Source: a bacterium
Lineage (GTDB): Bacteria > Patescibacteria > Paceibacteria > UBA9973 > UBA6065
Length of the DNA stretch: 64,000 nucleotides
Reading direction: 5' to 3'
Assembly (NCBI GenBank): GCA_030680695.1
Contig: JAUXUT010000149.1
Span: 558,001 to 622,000 of the forward strand
The notes beneath the pieces were generated by a model. That model saw nothing but the letters and a program-made list of their open reading frames with translations. It searched no databases and was not told the origin of the DNA. The translations under genes were made by a program, and so were the position numbers. How positions within the stretch are numbered: the first letter of the stretch is position 1; each line of letters starts with the position of its first letter. Below, in pieces: positions 28,176 to 35,544 of this stretch.

Positions 28176-29333
28176 TTATTGCACAATACGGACCGCAAGC
28201 AGCCTGTCGATAAGGTATTTTAGGGTTTCAACATCGGTCGCTATGACTATTGTGTTTTGGTCGGCGAACGCATAAGCGAGGATTGGTTGGCCATTAGATC
28301 CGCGCAGAATGCGTGCGTCGATGTTCGCAACTACAGAATCTTCAAAAACATCGCTTTTAGTCGATATTGTCGCCTCTTTTGGGTGAGCAACTTGGATGAG
28401 CTTGATAAGGTCATCACGCATGTCGCCTTCCCATTCGAGCATCCCTGCATAAGCGTTTTGGAAGAATGAGTTTTTGAATATGAGGAAAGGTGCGTTCCGA
28501 TTAAAGACGTATGAACCGAGCATATATTCCGAAGACAATGAACGGATTAGTCTGCCTGGTATTTTGGTATTGGCCAAGAATGCCGAAGGGGATGCTATTA
28601 CTGTGGTTGTACCGAACGGTAACGGTATAACTGCATATATTTGGCCAATATTTACTGATGCGCGGTCGAGGGCTTCCCCGGCGAGTGTAATCGTGTCTTT
28701 TTCTGGATCGAGTTTTACTGTTGTTATGCCATCGTACGGAATGAGGGTGCGTACAACTAGGTTTTCCGGCAAGTTTGATCGAGGGGCCGGAGCGTTCGTA
28801 GTGAGCCAGTAGTAAGCCCCACCCCCAGCCAACATCAGAATAATTAGTATTGTCGCAAGAAGCAGTAATGGGAATTTCTTTTCTCCACTATCATATTGTA
28901 TCGGCGTACCAGATGTTTCCTTGCGTTTCTGTTCTGCTACCACCATCTGTGTTTTCGAGATGTTTTGATAACGCACAGCTTCTTCGGCATCAGTCTTGAA
29001 GGTACGAAGAGGTTTGATGGACGGATCGTTTTTAACAGGTACGGCTGGACTCGTTGAATTCGATCCGCCAGGTTTGAATGATTCCTCGCTGAGTTCCAGG
29101 GGTTCGTCTTTTGGTGGCTGCGGCACTGGCACCACAGGTTTCACAGGAATCGTTTTTGGCAGGTTTTCCGTTTCTGTTATGACGTCTGCTTTGGCCGCGG
29201 TTGTTTCAGGTGTACCGAATTCGTTGTCTTCAGCCACACGAGAACTGTCGAGCACATCAATGCCCTCGTCGTGGAGTCCACCCATGGTCGAGCTCTCCAT
29301 CTCTTTCTTTTCGTCCTTCTTCTCGGGTTCCAT
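28176..29333 (-). CDS. Single-pass membrane protein, unknown
   Basis: 385 residues with an acidic Pro/Glu-rich N-terminus (about 125 aa), one membrane helix (FPLLLLATILIILMLAGGGAYYWL) and a C-terminal extracytoplasmic domain of about 220 residues with alternating strands and helices. No family recognised. Start at 29333 is preferred to 29339 because TATGAT ends 6 nt before it. The strong hairpin terminator of the next gene lies just upstream. Confidence 0.6.
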   Translation of the reverse strand: MEPEKKDEKKEMESSTMGGLHDEGIDVLDSSRVAEDNEFGTPETTAAKADVITETENLPKTIPVKPVVPVPQPPKDEPLELSEESFKPGGSNSTSPAVPVKNDPSIKPLRTFKTDAEEAVRYQNISKTQMVVAEQKRKETSGTPIQYDSGEKKFPLLLLATILIILMLAGGGAYYWLTTNAPAPRSNLPENLVVRTLIPYDGITTVKLDPEKDTITLAGEALDRASVNIGQIYAVIPLPFGTTTVIASPSAFLANTKIPGRLIRSLSSEYMLGSYVFNRNAPFLIFKNSFFQNAYAGMLEWEGDMRDDLIKLIQVAHPKEATISTKSDVFEDSVVANIDARILRGSNGQPILAYAFADQNTIVIATDVETLKYLIDRLLAVRIVQ

Positions 29334-29352
29334 ATACATATCATAGCAAAAA

Positions 29353-29377
29353 GCCGCTAGGCCTTCGGCCTAGCGGC
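29353..29377 (-). terminator. Terminator of NYN nuclease gene
   Basis: Perfect 11-bp stem GCCGCTAGGCC / GGCCTAGCGGC with a 3-nt loop, followed on the minus strand by TTTTTGC. It is 48 bp after the NYN gene stop and directly before the -10 box (TATGAT) of the next minus-strand gene. Confidence 0.85.
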
Positions 29378-29424
29378 TTTTATTTAATCGTGATGAGATA
29401 CACCCACGGATGCCACAGGTGTCT

Positions 29425-30138
29425 TTAGCGGATCTTGCGAATGACTTTGGTCATACGGCCTGGGCGTGATGGTGGTTGCTGGCGAGGTCCTGGTGCCTTT
29501 TGGGCCGGTTCCTCTTGTATATCATCGCCTTTATCAATGCCGTGATCGTCTTGGGGTCCGCGATTATTTCTGTCGCCGCGATTTCCACGGGTTCCTGCTC
29601 CCCCACTGTTTCCACCGCGTCGTTCGTTGAATCGGCCGCCAATTACATATCGGCTTGGATCTGAATCGAGATCAATGAAATCATCAGTCGCTTCTTTTAA
29701 TTTGCCCGATGCTGACTTGCCGAAGGTTATAACCTCGACCTGACAACCCTGCATTTTAAGGTATTCAACAAGCGGTACGAAGTCGCCGTCGCCTGATGCG
29801 AGCACAACAACGTCGAGTTTAGCCGCGAGTTTCACGGCGTCGATGGCGAGACCAACGTCCCAGTCCGCCTTTTTTGAGCCAGATGAAAATATCTGTAGGT
29901 CCTTGGTTTTAGTTTCGATGCCCATTTTATTGAGCGCGTCGAAAAAGTTGCTTTCCTCGCCTGATTCCGTCGTAATGACGTATGCGATTGCACGCACAAG
30001 TTGGCGTTCTGCAAGGGCGGTTTCGAGCACTTCACCGAAGTTTACGCGGCCATGATGAAGGTTCTTGGCGCTGTGATATAGGTTTTGCGCATCAATGAAT
30101 ATACCAACGCGCTGATCCTTATGTTTAATTACTGACAT
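29425..30138 (-). CDS. NYN domain (LabA/DUF88) nuclease-like protein
   Basis: 237 residues. The N-terminal 165 residues match NYN/LabA-type PIN-fold proteins: GIFIDAQNLYHSA (metal-binding Asp), KKADWDVGLAIDAVKLA and LASGDGDFVPLVEYLK (acidic residues of the active site). The C-terminus is a Gly/Arg/Asn-rich low-complexity tail (RRGGNSGGAGTRGNRGDRNN) typical of RNA-binding RGG regions. The combination suggests an RNA-processing nuclease; substrate unknown. Follows rpsO on the same strand. Confidence 0.85.
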   Translation of the reverse strand: MSVIKHKDQRVGIFIDAQNLYHSAKNLHHGRVNFGEVLETALAERQLVRAIAYVITTESGEESNFFDALNKMGIETKTKDLQIFSSGSKKADWDVGLAIDAVKLAAKLDVVVLASGDGDFVPLVEYLKMQGCQVEVITFGKSASGKLKEATDDFIDLDSDPSRYVIGGRFNERRGGNSGGAGTRGNRGDRNNRGPQDDHGIDKGDDIQEEPAQKAPGPRQQPPSRPGRMTKVIRKIR

Positions 30139-30158
30139 TTGTTTAAAAAATTAAAGAT

Positions 30159-30175
30159 ATCGGAAAAAGTCCGAT
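30159..30175 (-). terminator. Possible weak terminator between rpsO and NYN
   Basis: Six-bp stem ATCGGA / TCCGAT with a 5-nt loop, followed on the minus strand by a T-rich stretch. A second, longer imperfect hairpin (CTCCGCC-gaga-GGCGGAG with flanking AACC/GGTT and GAAC/GTTC pairs, 30215-30258) lies just behind the rpsO stop but has no T-run. Confidence 0.45.
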
Positions 30176-30259
30176 GTTATTAAAAATGCACCATGCTGAC
30201 GCGAATTGAATCGCAACCCGGAACGAAGACTCCGCCGAGAGGCGGAGCGAGTTCGGTTG

Positions 30260-30529
30260 TTATTTTACCTTGAGCTCGAGCTTCTTGGCGAGCGCGAGAT
30301 AGCGCTTCGGGTGCTTGGTCTGAAGGTATTTGATGTGGTTCTGCCTGTCTGCGACCATGGCGAGGAGGCCTCGGCGTGAGTGCTTGTCCTTGTCGTGCTT
30401 CTTGAGGTGTCGAGCGAGCTCCTCGATTTTTGATGTGAGGAGAGCGACCTGAACCTCAGGCGAGCCCGTGTCTTTGTCGTGAACGGCAGAAACCTTGATT
30501 ACCTTTGACTTCTTTATCGTTGAAAGCAT
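30260..30529 (-). CDS. rpsO: 30S ribosomal protein S15
   Basis: 89-residue S15 with the family pattern HDKDTGSPEVQVALLTSKIEEL and HLKKHDKDKHSRRGLLAMV...RLKYL-type ending (here HIKYLQTKHPKRYLALAKKL). Start at 30529 (MLSTIKKSK); a GGGGGT stretch a few bases before it could act as a Shine-Dalgarno. Divergent from the recombinase gene. Confidence 0.96.
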   Translation of the reverse strand: MLSTIKKSKVIKVSAVHDKDTGSPEVQVALLTSKIEELARHLKKHDKDKHSRRGLLAMVADRQNHIKYLQTKHPKRYLALAKKLELKVK

Positions 30530-30606
30530 GGTACCCCCTATCTTAGCATATATGGAGCTAAATTGCAAGCCCCGCGCTTACTACAGCCCTGTGTCGCCTT
30601 TTTTGC

Positions 30607-30612
30607 TATAAT
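30607..30612 (+). promoter_or_regulatory. Extended -10 (TGCTATAAT) of xer recombinase
   Basis: TATAAT with an upstream TG at the extended -10 position; it ends 10 nt before the ATG at 30623. The predicted start site falls within a few bases of the ATG. This is one of many examples of the same architecture in the window. Confidence 0.65.
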
Positions 30613-30622
30613 ATTGTGCGAC

Positions 30623-31561
30623 ATGGCATCACTACGCGAACTAAAGACGCAATTCCTCGAATATATCGAAATCGAGAAGGGTCGGAGTATAAAGACCGTC
30701 CAAAATTATGATCATTATCTGACGCGTTTTCTCGCCTTTATCAAGAAAGACGACGCAAAGTCGATTACAGATACGTCGGTGAGAGAGTTTCGCCTGTGGC
30801 TTAATCGCCAACCGGCTGGTAATGCGCGCACCGGTCCCAATCGTGGTAGCGCGGGAACTCTCAAGAAAAAGACGCAGAATTATTATCTCATCGCTTTACG
30901 CGCTTTTCTTAAATATTTGGCTCGCCAAGGAGTTTCTTCCCTTTCACCAGAACGTATCGAGCTCGCCAAGGTCGGCGACCGGCACATCGAGTTTATGAAT
31001 GACGAAGAATTGCATCGCTTACTTGAAGCGCCTGACGGCTCAGATCTCAAATCACTGCGAGACAGAGCCATATTATGGGCGCTTTTCTCTACAGGCTTGC
31101 GTGTGTCAGAGCTCTGTTCCCTTCCGCGCGATATCGACCTTTCGGCCGAAGGCATACCGGTGCGCGGCAAGGGCGACAAAGTGCGCGTCGTATTTTTTTC
31201 TGATGCGGCCAAGGCGGCCATCAAGGCATATCTCAACAAGCGTGACGATATGGACGATTCTCTGTTCGTAAAAGTTGGAGTTGAAAAACGAAGCGGCGGC
31301 GAATCACTTCCCCTCACCACACGATCGATTGAAAGGATTGTGAAGTTGTACGCGACAAAGGCTGGCATTATGACCAAACGAGTGACACCCCACGTTTTGC
31401 GCCATTCGTTCGCTACTGATTTGTTGAGCAATGGGGCCGATTTACGTGCCGTGCAGGATCTTCTTGGTCACGCCAACATCAGCACCACACAGATATACAC
31501 TCACGTCACCGACGCGCATTTGCGGAACGTCCACAAACAGTTTCACAACAAGAAGAAGTAG
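30623..31561 (+). CDS. XerC/XerD-type tyrosine recombinase
   Basis: 312 residues. The N-terminal SAM-like domain is followed by the catalytic domain with Arg (STGLRVSELCSL), Lys region (GKGDKVRVV), HxxR (HVLRHSFATDLL), His/Trp site (LLGHANISTTQIYTHV) with the nucleophile Tyr. These are chromosome-dimer-resolving Xer recombinase motifs; as the only such enzyme visible it probably handles dif recombination. No dif site was identified by eye. It starts 94 bases downstream of the divergent rpsO. Confidence 0.9.
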   Translation: MASLRELKTQFLEYIEIEKGRSIKTVQNYDHYLTRFLAFIKKDDAKSITDTSVREFRLWLNRQPAGNARTGPNRGSAGTLKKKTQNYYLIALRAFLKYLARQGVSSLSPERIELAKVGDRHIEFMNDEELHRLLEAPDGSDLKSLRDRAILWALFSTGLRVSELCSLPRDIDLSAEGIPVRGKGDKVRVVFFSDAAKAAIKAYLNKRDDMDDSLFVKVGVEKRSGGESLPLTTRSIERIVKLYATKAGIMTKRVTPHVLRHSFATDLLSNGADLRAVQDLLGHANISTTQIYTHVTDAHLRNVHKQFHNKKK

Positions 31562-31608
31562 AAGAAAAATAGCCTGTCGAACACCAGTCTTTCTGGTATT
31601 ATTGCGGC

Positions 31609-32406
31609 ATGAAGATCGTATCTTGGAATGTGAACGGCATCCGCGCGGTGCACAAGAAAGGCCTTTTTCTTCCTTTCATCGACCAGTACCAGCCGGATAT
31701 TCTGTGTCTTCAAGAAACTAAGGCCGAGCAAGGCCAGGTCGAAATAGACCTGTCTGGATACGAAGAATATTGGAATTCAGCCCAAAAGAAGGGCTATTCT
31801 GGTACGGCCATATTCACGAAAGTGAAGCCCGTCGCGATAATTAACGGCATTCCAGACCATATATGCGAGAAGTACGGCCTCATTGCTGATGAATACGGTG
31901 ATCCACGCACCGAAGGCCGCGTTATAGCCGCAGAATTCAAGGATTTTTTCCTTGTGACGGTATACACACCTAACGCCAAGGAGGATTTAAGCCGCATTCC
32001 ATTGCGACATCGACAGTGGGATCCCGCGTTTCTCGCCTATTGCAAGGAACTCGAGAAAAAGAAGCCAGTCGTATTTTGTGGCGATCTCAATGTGGCCCAT
32101 ACTCCAGACGACCTCGCCCGACCAAAAGAAAATGTTGGACTCAAAGGTTTCACTGATGAAGAGCGAGAAGGATTTCAGAATTTTATCGACGCTGGTTTCA
32201 TCGATACCTTCAGAATTTTTCATAAAGGTAACGGCTTCTATACATGGTGGTCGCACTTTGCGAATGCCCGCGCACGCAACGTCGGATGGCGTATCGATTA
32301 TGTACTTGTATCCGCATCATTTTCAGAAAAAGTGAAGTCTGCCGGAATCCTTCCTGAGGTTCTTGGATCAGATCACTGCCCCGTATTCGTGAATATGGCT
32401 TTGTAA
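31609..32406 (+). CDS. xthA: Exodeoxyribonuclease III (AP endonuclease family)
   Basis: 265 residues of the ExoIII/APE1 fold for base-excision repair: SWNVNGIRA, CLQETKAEQ, YTPNA, GDLNVAHTPDDLARP, GWRIDYVLVS, LGSDHCPV motifs with the catalytic Asp/Asn/His residues present. TATTAT ends 6 nt before ATG with a TGTCGA box 16 nt further upstream, giving a leaderless start. The 48-base gap to xer contains only this promoter. Confidence 0.96.
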   Translation: MKIVSWNVNGIRAVHKKGLFLPFIDQYQPDILCLQETKAEQGQVEIDLSGYEEYWNSAQKKGYSGTAIFTKVKPVAIINGIPDHICEKYGLIADEYGDPRTEGRVIAAEFKDFFLVTVYTPNAKEDLSRIPLRHRQWDPAFLAYCKELEKKKPVVFCGDLNVAHTPDDLARPKENVGLKGFTDEEREGFQNFIDAGFIDTFRIFHKGNGFYTWWSHFANARARNVGWRIDYVLVSASFSEKVKSAGILPEVLGSDHCPVFVNMAL

Positions 32407-32456
32407 GGCCTCTTTTACAGATGTCCTTTATTTAAAGTTATCCCCACATCATGTCC

Positions 32457-32484
32457 TTTACATGTCTTTTACGACTGCTACAAT
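32457..32484 (+). promoter_or_regulatory. Promoter of the structured RNA
   Basis: TTTACA, 16-nt spacer, TACAAT with extended TGC in front of the -10. Directly upstream a 10-mer ATGTCCTTTA occurs twice (32421-32430, 32451-32460) plus one imperfect copy, and a DnaA-box-like TTATCCCCA at 32438-32446. These repeats could be regulator-binding sites. Confidence 0.65.
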
Positions 32485-32490
32485 ATATCC

Positions 32491-32791
32491 AGGCCAGTAC
32501 GGAGAACTTCTTGCCGACCCCGGCGTAGAGGATCTCCCTGAAAAAGAGTTCTTTCTACATAGTCGGTAATCGTTTAAGGTTTGGTCTTGGGCAAGCGCTA
32601 CGCGCGGCCCACTCGAGTCGAGAGACTCAAAAAAGGAAATAACCTCGAAAGCGAGTACACGTCGACGGCCCTGCCGCTGCAGGCATGAATTAAATTATTT
32701 TTCGGCCATCACGGGTAGGATCACCTCCCCATGTACTCACTCTAGCGGTTATTTCGAAGCCGCTGGCAACTCATCAAGCCGGCGGTTTTTT
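32491..32791 (+). ncRNA. Unidentified structured RNA (about 300 nt) with internal anti-SD sequence
   Basis: A transcription unit with its own promoter and terminator but no convincing gene. It can fold into several helices visible by eye: GGAGA/TCTCC (32501/32533) enclosing GCCG/CGGC; GGGC-GCGC/GCGC-GCCC (32589-32610); GAGTC-gaga-GACTC (32615-32628, GNRA loop); nested long-range helices ATAACC/GGTTAT (32639/32747) and GAGTACA/TGTACTC (32653/32732), with CCTGC-cgct-GCAGG inside. Between these, bases 32718-32728 read GGATCACCTCC, identical to the conserved 3' tail of 16S rRNA. It lacks tmRNA, RNase P, SRP or 6S hallmarks. A short ORF (32462-32569, about 35 codons) overlaps the 5' part. Confidence 0.6.
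32760..32791 (+). terminator. Terminator of the structured RNA
   Basis: Stem CCGCTGG (32760-32766) with CCGGCGG (32779-32785, one G-U pair), 12-nt loop, then six T residues. Confidence 0.8.
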
Positions 32792-32832
32792 GTTTGTAAA
32801 ATACGACAGGATTGAATACAATTAAATACGTA

Positions 32833-32856
32833 AAACGGCTCGGTTGAGCCGTTTTT
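32833..32856. terminator. Bidirectional terminator after cca (GGCTC palindrome copy)
   Basis: Perfect 10-bp stem AAAACGGCTC-ggtt-GAGCCGTTTT with T-run both ways. It ends the minus-strand cca gene three bases past its stop codon and also isolates the structured RNA. The core GGCTC..GAGCC recurs in several spacers of this window. Confidence 0.8.
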
Positions 32857-32858
32857 GT

Positions 32859-34358
32859 CTATTCAACGCCGTGTTTGCCACGTATTTTGGCCAACTCTTC
32901 TTCTTCGGCTTTTTGTTTTTTATCCTTCCCTATCGCGGCAAGTTTTTTCAGAGCCATGTCGTCTAGTTTTACCAGTTCCTGTGCACGAGTCTCCATGTAA
33001 TCGGTTGTATTTTTAGTCGGATCCTCCAATGCTTCTTCGAGCAACGCGTGCAGGATAAAACCAATCTTTGCATTAGGTGCCATCCCGGTGAGTTCCATAA
33101 TTCTGTTACCGTCAATCTTGAGCATCCCGACGGACACTGGATCTCGCAAAGCCTCTTCAATCATCGAGCGGTATTTACGCAGTCGATACGGATTCTCCTT
33201 TGGCCGTCCAGTTCCAATGCGATCACAGACACGAATATTCATAAGGTCCCAGATATTGTCGTCACCGACATTTGCGACCATTCGGCGTACGGCCGATAGA
33301 GTTATGGTCTCGGTATCCGAGAAAAACATGTGCCAACGGACCAGTTTCACGACTTTTTCGACGATTTTCGTCGAAAAAGCTAGGTTTTTAAGGATTTTTT
33401 CAGTCATTCTTGCCCCAACCACTTCATGGCCGTAAAACGTGTATTGATTTGTTTCACGTGAAAACCTGCGGGTGGCTGGTTTGCCAATGTCGTGAAACAG
33501 AGCAGCAAGGCGGATTTCAAGGTCATATTCCTTATCTGCGGCATGTTGCACGGTGCGCAGAAGGTGTTCCCAAACATCATATGCGTGGGCCTGGGTTTGT
33601 TTCACACCGACTCCCTCTTCTAGTTCTGGGGCTATAAATGGCAGTATCCCGAGCTCATGACACAAAATAAGCGCATTCATCGGCACTGGCGACATGATTA
33701 TGCGGCAGAACTCATCACGAATACGCTCTTTTGCAATATGAGAAAGAAGGCCAGAATGAGTCTTTAGAGCCTCCAAAGTCCCCTTTTCTATTGAAAAATC
33801 GAGCTCTGAGGCCAATCTAACCGCCCTCATGATACGTAACGCGTCCTCGGAAAATCGTTCATGGGCGTCACCAACGGTCCTGATTAAGCCATCTTTAAGG
33901 TCTTTAAGGCCTTCAAATCCATCAATAATGTTTCCCGTGAAACCATCCCTCCCCTCTTCGATGTCTAGAGCGAGCGCATTGATAGTAAAATCACGACGCT
34001 TGAGATCATCCTCGATATTCGTGCTAAAGGACACGGCGTCCGGGCGGCGCTTGTCGCTATATGCTGATTCAAGTCGGAATGGCGTAACCTCGATTACTTT
34101 GAGTCGCTCGTCTTCCGTTTCATCATTCACCACTCCGACCGTGCCGTATTTGTTCTCGTAAAAAGTGTGCGTGAATACCTTTTGTATTTCTTCAGGTGTG
34201 GCGTCAGTGGTCACATCCCAGTCTTTTGGGACCTTGCCGAGCAACAGATCACGAACACACCCTCCTACCAGACAAGCCTTATAATTAGCCGTTTTTAGGC
34301 CTTCTGTCACACGTGAAACCTCACGTGGGATTTGGAGCGAGAGGATTTTCGTTTCCAT
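32859..34358 (-). CDS. cca: CCA tRNA nucleotidyltransferase / poly(A) polymerase with HD domain
   Basis: 499 residues. Class II nucleotidyltransferase head (GGCVRDLLLGKVPKDWDVTTDA, catalytic DxD), RRDFTINAL motif, tRNA-binding domain and a C-terminal HD phosphohydrolase domain (LFHDIGKPATRR). It adds or repairs the CCA end of tRNAs, fitting the neighbouring tRNA genes without encoded CCA. Two parS-like palindromes lie within the coding region (33450 and 34305). Its start lies 66 bases from the tRNA-Arg gene in a divergent arrangement. Confidence 0.94.
   Translation of the reverse strand: METKILSLQIPREVSRVTEGLKTANYKACLVGGCVRDLLLGKVPKDWDVTTDATPEEIQKVFTHTFYENKYGTVGVVNDETEDERLKVIEVTPFRLESAYSDKRRPDAVSFSTNIEDDLKRRDFTINALALDIEEGRDGFTGNIIDGFEGLKDLKDGLIRTVGDAHERFSEDALRIMRAVRLASELDFSIEKGTLEALKTHSGLLSHIAKERIRDEFCRIIMSPVPMNALILCHELGILPFIAPELEEGVGVKQTQAHAYDVWEHLLRTVQHAADKEYDLEIRLAALFHDIGKPATRRFSRETNQYTFYGHEVVGARMTEKILKNLAFSTKIVEKVVKLVRWHMFFSDTETITLSAVRRMVANVGDDNIWDLMNIRVCDRIGTGRPKENPYRLRKYRSMIEEALRDPVSVGMLKIDGNRIMELTGMAPNAKIGFILHALLEEALEDPTKNTTDYMETRAQELVKLDDMALKKLAAIGKDKKQKAEEEELAKIRGKHGVE
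33450..33465. promoter_or_regulatory. parS-like site 1 (in cca)
   Basis: TGTTTCACGTGAAAAC; 14 of 16 positions match the ParB-binding consensus TGTTTCACGTGAAACA, including the complete central palindrome TTTCACGTGAAA. Located inside the cca coding region. One of a set of four such sites between 33.4 and 35.0 kb. Confidence 0.55.
34305..34320. promoter_or_regulatory. parS-like site 2 (in cca)
   Basis: TGTCACACGTGAAACC; 13 of 16 positions match the parS consensus, with the CACGTGAAAC half intact. Lies in the 5' part of cca. Weaker than sites 1 and 4. Confidence 0.4.
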
Positions 34359-34424
34359 GATTATGCGCCTATATTACTATAGTTTTTTGATTTTTGTCCG
34401 CTTTGAACGTATGATGTGACAATC

Positions 34425-34496
34425 GCTCCCGTGGTGAAATGGATATCACAACGGTCTTCGGAACCGTCGTTGGGGGTTCGAATCCCTCCGGGAGCA
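34425..34496 (+). tRNA. tRNA-Arg (anticodon TCG)
   Basis: Cloverleaf: acceptor GCTCCCG/CGGGAGC, D arm, anticodon stem ACGGT/ACCGT with loop CTTCGGA (TCG), T loop GTTCGAATC. Reads CGN arginine codons, mainly CGA. CCA is not encoded after discriminator A. Confidence 0.95.
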
Positions 34497-34551
34497 CAAA
34501 TAGATAGTTGGGTTTTGTTTTTTCTTCGCGTTCGTGTAATATTGTCCCTAT

Positions 34552-34622
34552 GCGGGTATCGTTTAGTGGTAGGACACGTCCTTGCCAAGGATGAGGTGAG
34601 AGTTCGATTCTCTCTACCCGCA
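34552..34622 (+). tRNA. tRNA-Gly (anticodon GCC)
   Basis: Acceptor GCGGGTA/TACCCGC, anticodon loop TTGCCAA (GCC), T loop GTTCGATTC. CCA is not encoded. Probably co-transcribed with tRNA-Arg (56-base gap) and ended by a 10-bp UUCG-capped hairpin at 34665. Confidence 0.95.
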
Positions 34623-34664
34623 CAAGATCGCGATAGTTGTAATAAAGTTGTAATAAAAATGTGT

Positions 34665-34688
34665 AAAGGTCGTCTTCGGGCGACCTTT
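34665..34688 (+). terminator. Terminator after tRNA-Arg/tRNA-Gly
   Basis: AAAGGTCGTC-TTCG-GGCGACCTTT (one G-U pair, UUCG tetraloop), about 42 bases after the tRNA-Gly end. Only a short T-run. Confidence 0.7.
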
Positions 34689-34758
34689 ATGCTTATACGG
34701 CGTTTTATTAAGCTTGGTCAAACATCAAAATCAAGAAACTAAGATAATATAAAGCGAT

Positions 34759-34789
34759 TTTGGATAACTGGGGATAACTCTGGGGATAG
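34759..34789. other. Three iterated DnaA-box-like 9-mers
   Basis: TTTGGATAA (34759), TGGGGATAA (34769) and TGGGGATAG (34781), spaced 10 and 12 bp, each within one to three mismatches of TGTGGATAA. A fourth, CGTGGATAA, is at 34913-34921. Regularly phased boxes beside parS-like palindromes in a gene-free stretch (34689-35005). Confidence 0.4.
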
Positions 34790-34898
34790 TGTTTAAAAGA
34801 CAATACCCCGAATTGGCATGAAAAACACACTTTTGTCCTTAAAAGGCCTAAGTAGAGCCGTAGTTTAGGAATTTGAATTTCTCATGAATTTAACATAA

Positions 34899-34914
34899 TG
34901 TTTCATATGAAACG
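34899..34914. promoter_or_regulatory. parS-like site 3
   Basis: TGTTTCATATGAAACG; GTTTCATATGAAAC is a perfect 14-bp palindrome. It differs from parS at the two central bases and the last base (13 of 16). Eleven bases separate it from site 4. Confidence 0.45.
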
Positions 34915-34924
34915 TGGATAAGCC

Positions 34925-34940
34925 CGTTTCACGTGAAAAC
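34925..34940. promoter_or_regulatory. parS-like site 4
   Basis: CGTTTCACGTGAAAAC; 13 of 16 positions match parS with the central TTTCACGTGAAA palindrome intact. Lies in the gene-free spacer before yraN, next to site 3 and a DnaA-box-like 9-mer. Confidence 0.55.
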
Positions 34941-34963
34941 AGCCTTTATGCGGATTTTATTCT

Positions 34964-34977
34964 TTATTTAGGCTCTG
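34964..34977. repeat. GGCTC-loop palindrome, copy before yraN
   Basis: GGCTC-tgtt-GAGCC about 15 bases before the TGTCATAAT -10 box of yraN, that is, in the -35 region. No T-run follows. Position suggests an operator or overlap with the promoter rather than a terminator. Confidence 0.4.
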
Positions 34978-35005
34978 TTGAGCCCTCATTTGTCATAATG
35001 GACCC

Positions 35006-35407
35006 ATGAAAACATTCACATCCAAGAGTCAGAAGTTGGGGTTGTTGGGCGAGGATATAGTCTGTAAATACCTACGGGATAGGGGATTTACTATCATAGA
35101 ACGAAATTATACAAAGAAGTGGGGCGAGATCGATATCATCGTGGCAAAGGAAGGGATGATCCGTTTTATCGAGGTTAAGTCCGCGACAAGAGATCTTGGT
35201 CCAAACAATCATGTCCTTGATGCGGCAGACCTGCACAGACCAGAAGATGGGATGCATGCGGCAAAGCGTCGCAGACTATCGAGAACAATACAGACCTATA
35301 TGGCTTCAATGGGGGATATTGAATGGCATTTCGACGTCGCCTGCATACTAATAGACCCAGAACGAAGGCGAGCGAGGATAAAAATAATGGACGATATTGT
35401 GCTTTAA
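35006..35407 (+). CDS. YraN/UPF0102 family endonuclease-fold protein
   Basis: 133 residues. Restriction-endonuclease-like fold signature GLLGEDIVCKYLRDRGFTIIERNYTKKWGEIDIIV and IRFIEVKSA (Glu-x-Lys of the active site). Family members are linked to DNA metabolism but have no settled function. CATAAT (TGTCATAAT) ends 6 nt before ATG, so the mRNA would be leaderless. The gene precedes tRNA-Pro. Confidence 0.9.
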   Translation: MKTFTSKSQKLGLLGEDIVCKYLRDRGFTIIERNYTKKWGEIDIIVAKEGMIRFIEVKSATRDLGPNNHVLDAADLHRPEDGMHAAKRRRLSRTIQTYMASMGDIEWHFDVACILIDPERRRARIKIMDDIVL

Positions 35408-35467
35408 GGTGCGCGCCGATTAGATTTTCTGGGCCCTATCTGCTAGTATGTGGGAACTGAAAAGTAC

Positions 35468-35542
35468 GGGGCGTGGTGTAACGGCTAACATGCTTGACTT
35501 GGGATCAAGTGACTCCGGGTTCGAATCCCGGCGCCCCGACCA
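35468..35542 (+). tRNA. tRNA-Pro (anticodon TGG), CCA encoded
   Basis: Acceptor CGGGGCG/CGCCCCG, anticodon stem CTTGA/TCAAG with loop CTTGGGA (TGG), T loop GTTCGAATC, discriminator A, then genome-encoded CCA at 35540-35542. The other three tRNAs here lack encoded CCA. The next gene starts two bases later. Confidence 0.95.
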
Positions 35543-35544
35543 TA

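Noticed and set aside
32462..32569. Approximately 35-codon ORF in the structured RNA
   Set aside because: Its ATG lies upstream of the predicted transcript start, overlapping the promoter, and there is no SD.
32491..32791. tmRNA, RNase P RNA, SRP RNA or 6S RNA
   Set aside because: No tRNA-like end or tag peptide, no GAGGAAAGTC or ACAGAA core, no SRP GGAAGG-type loop, and no 6S-like long bulged hairpin were found.
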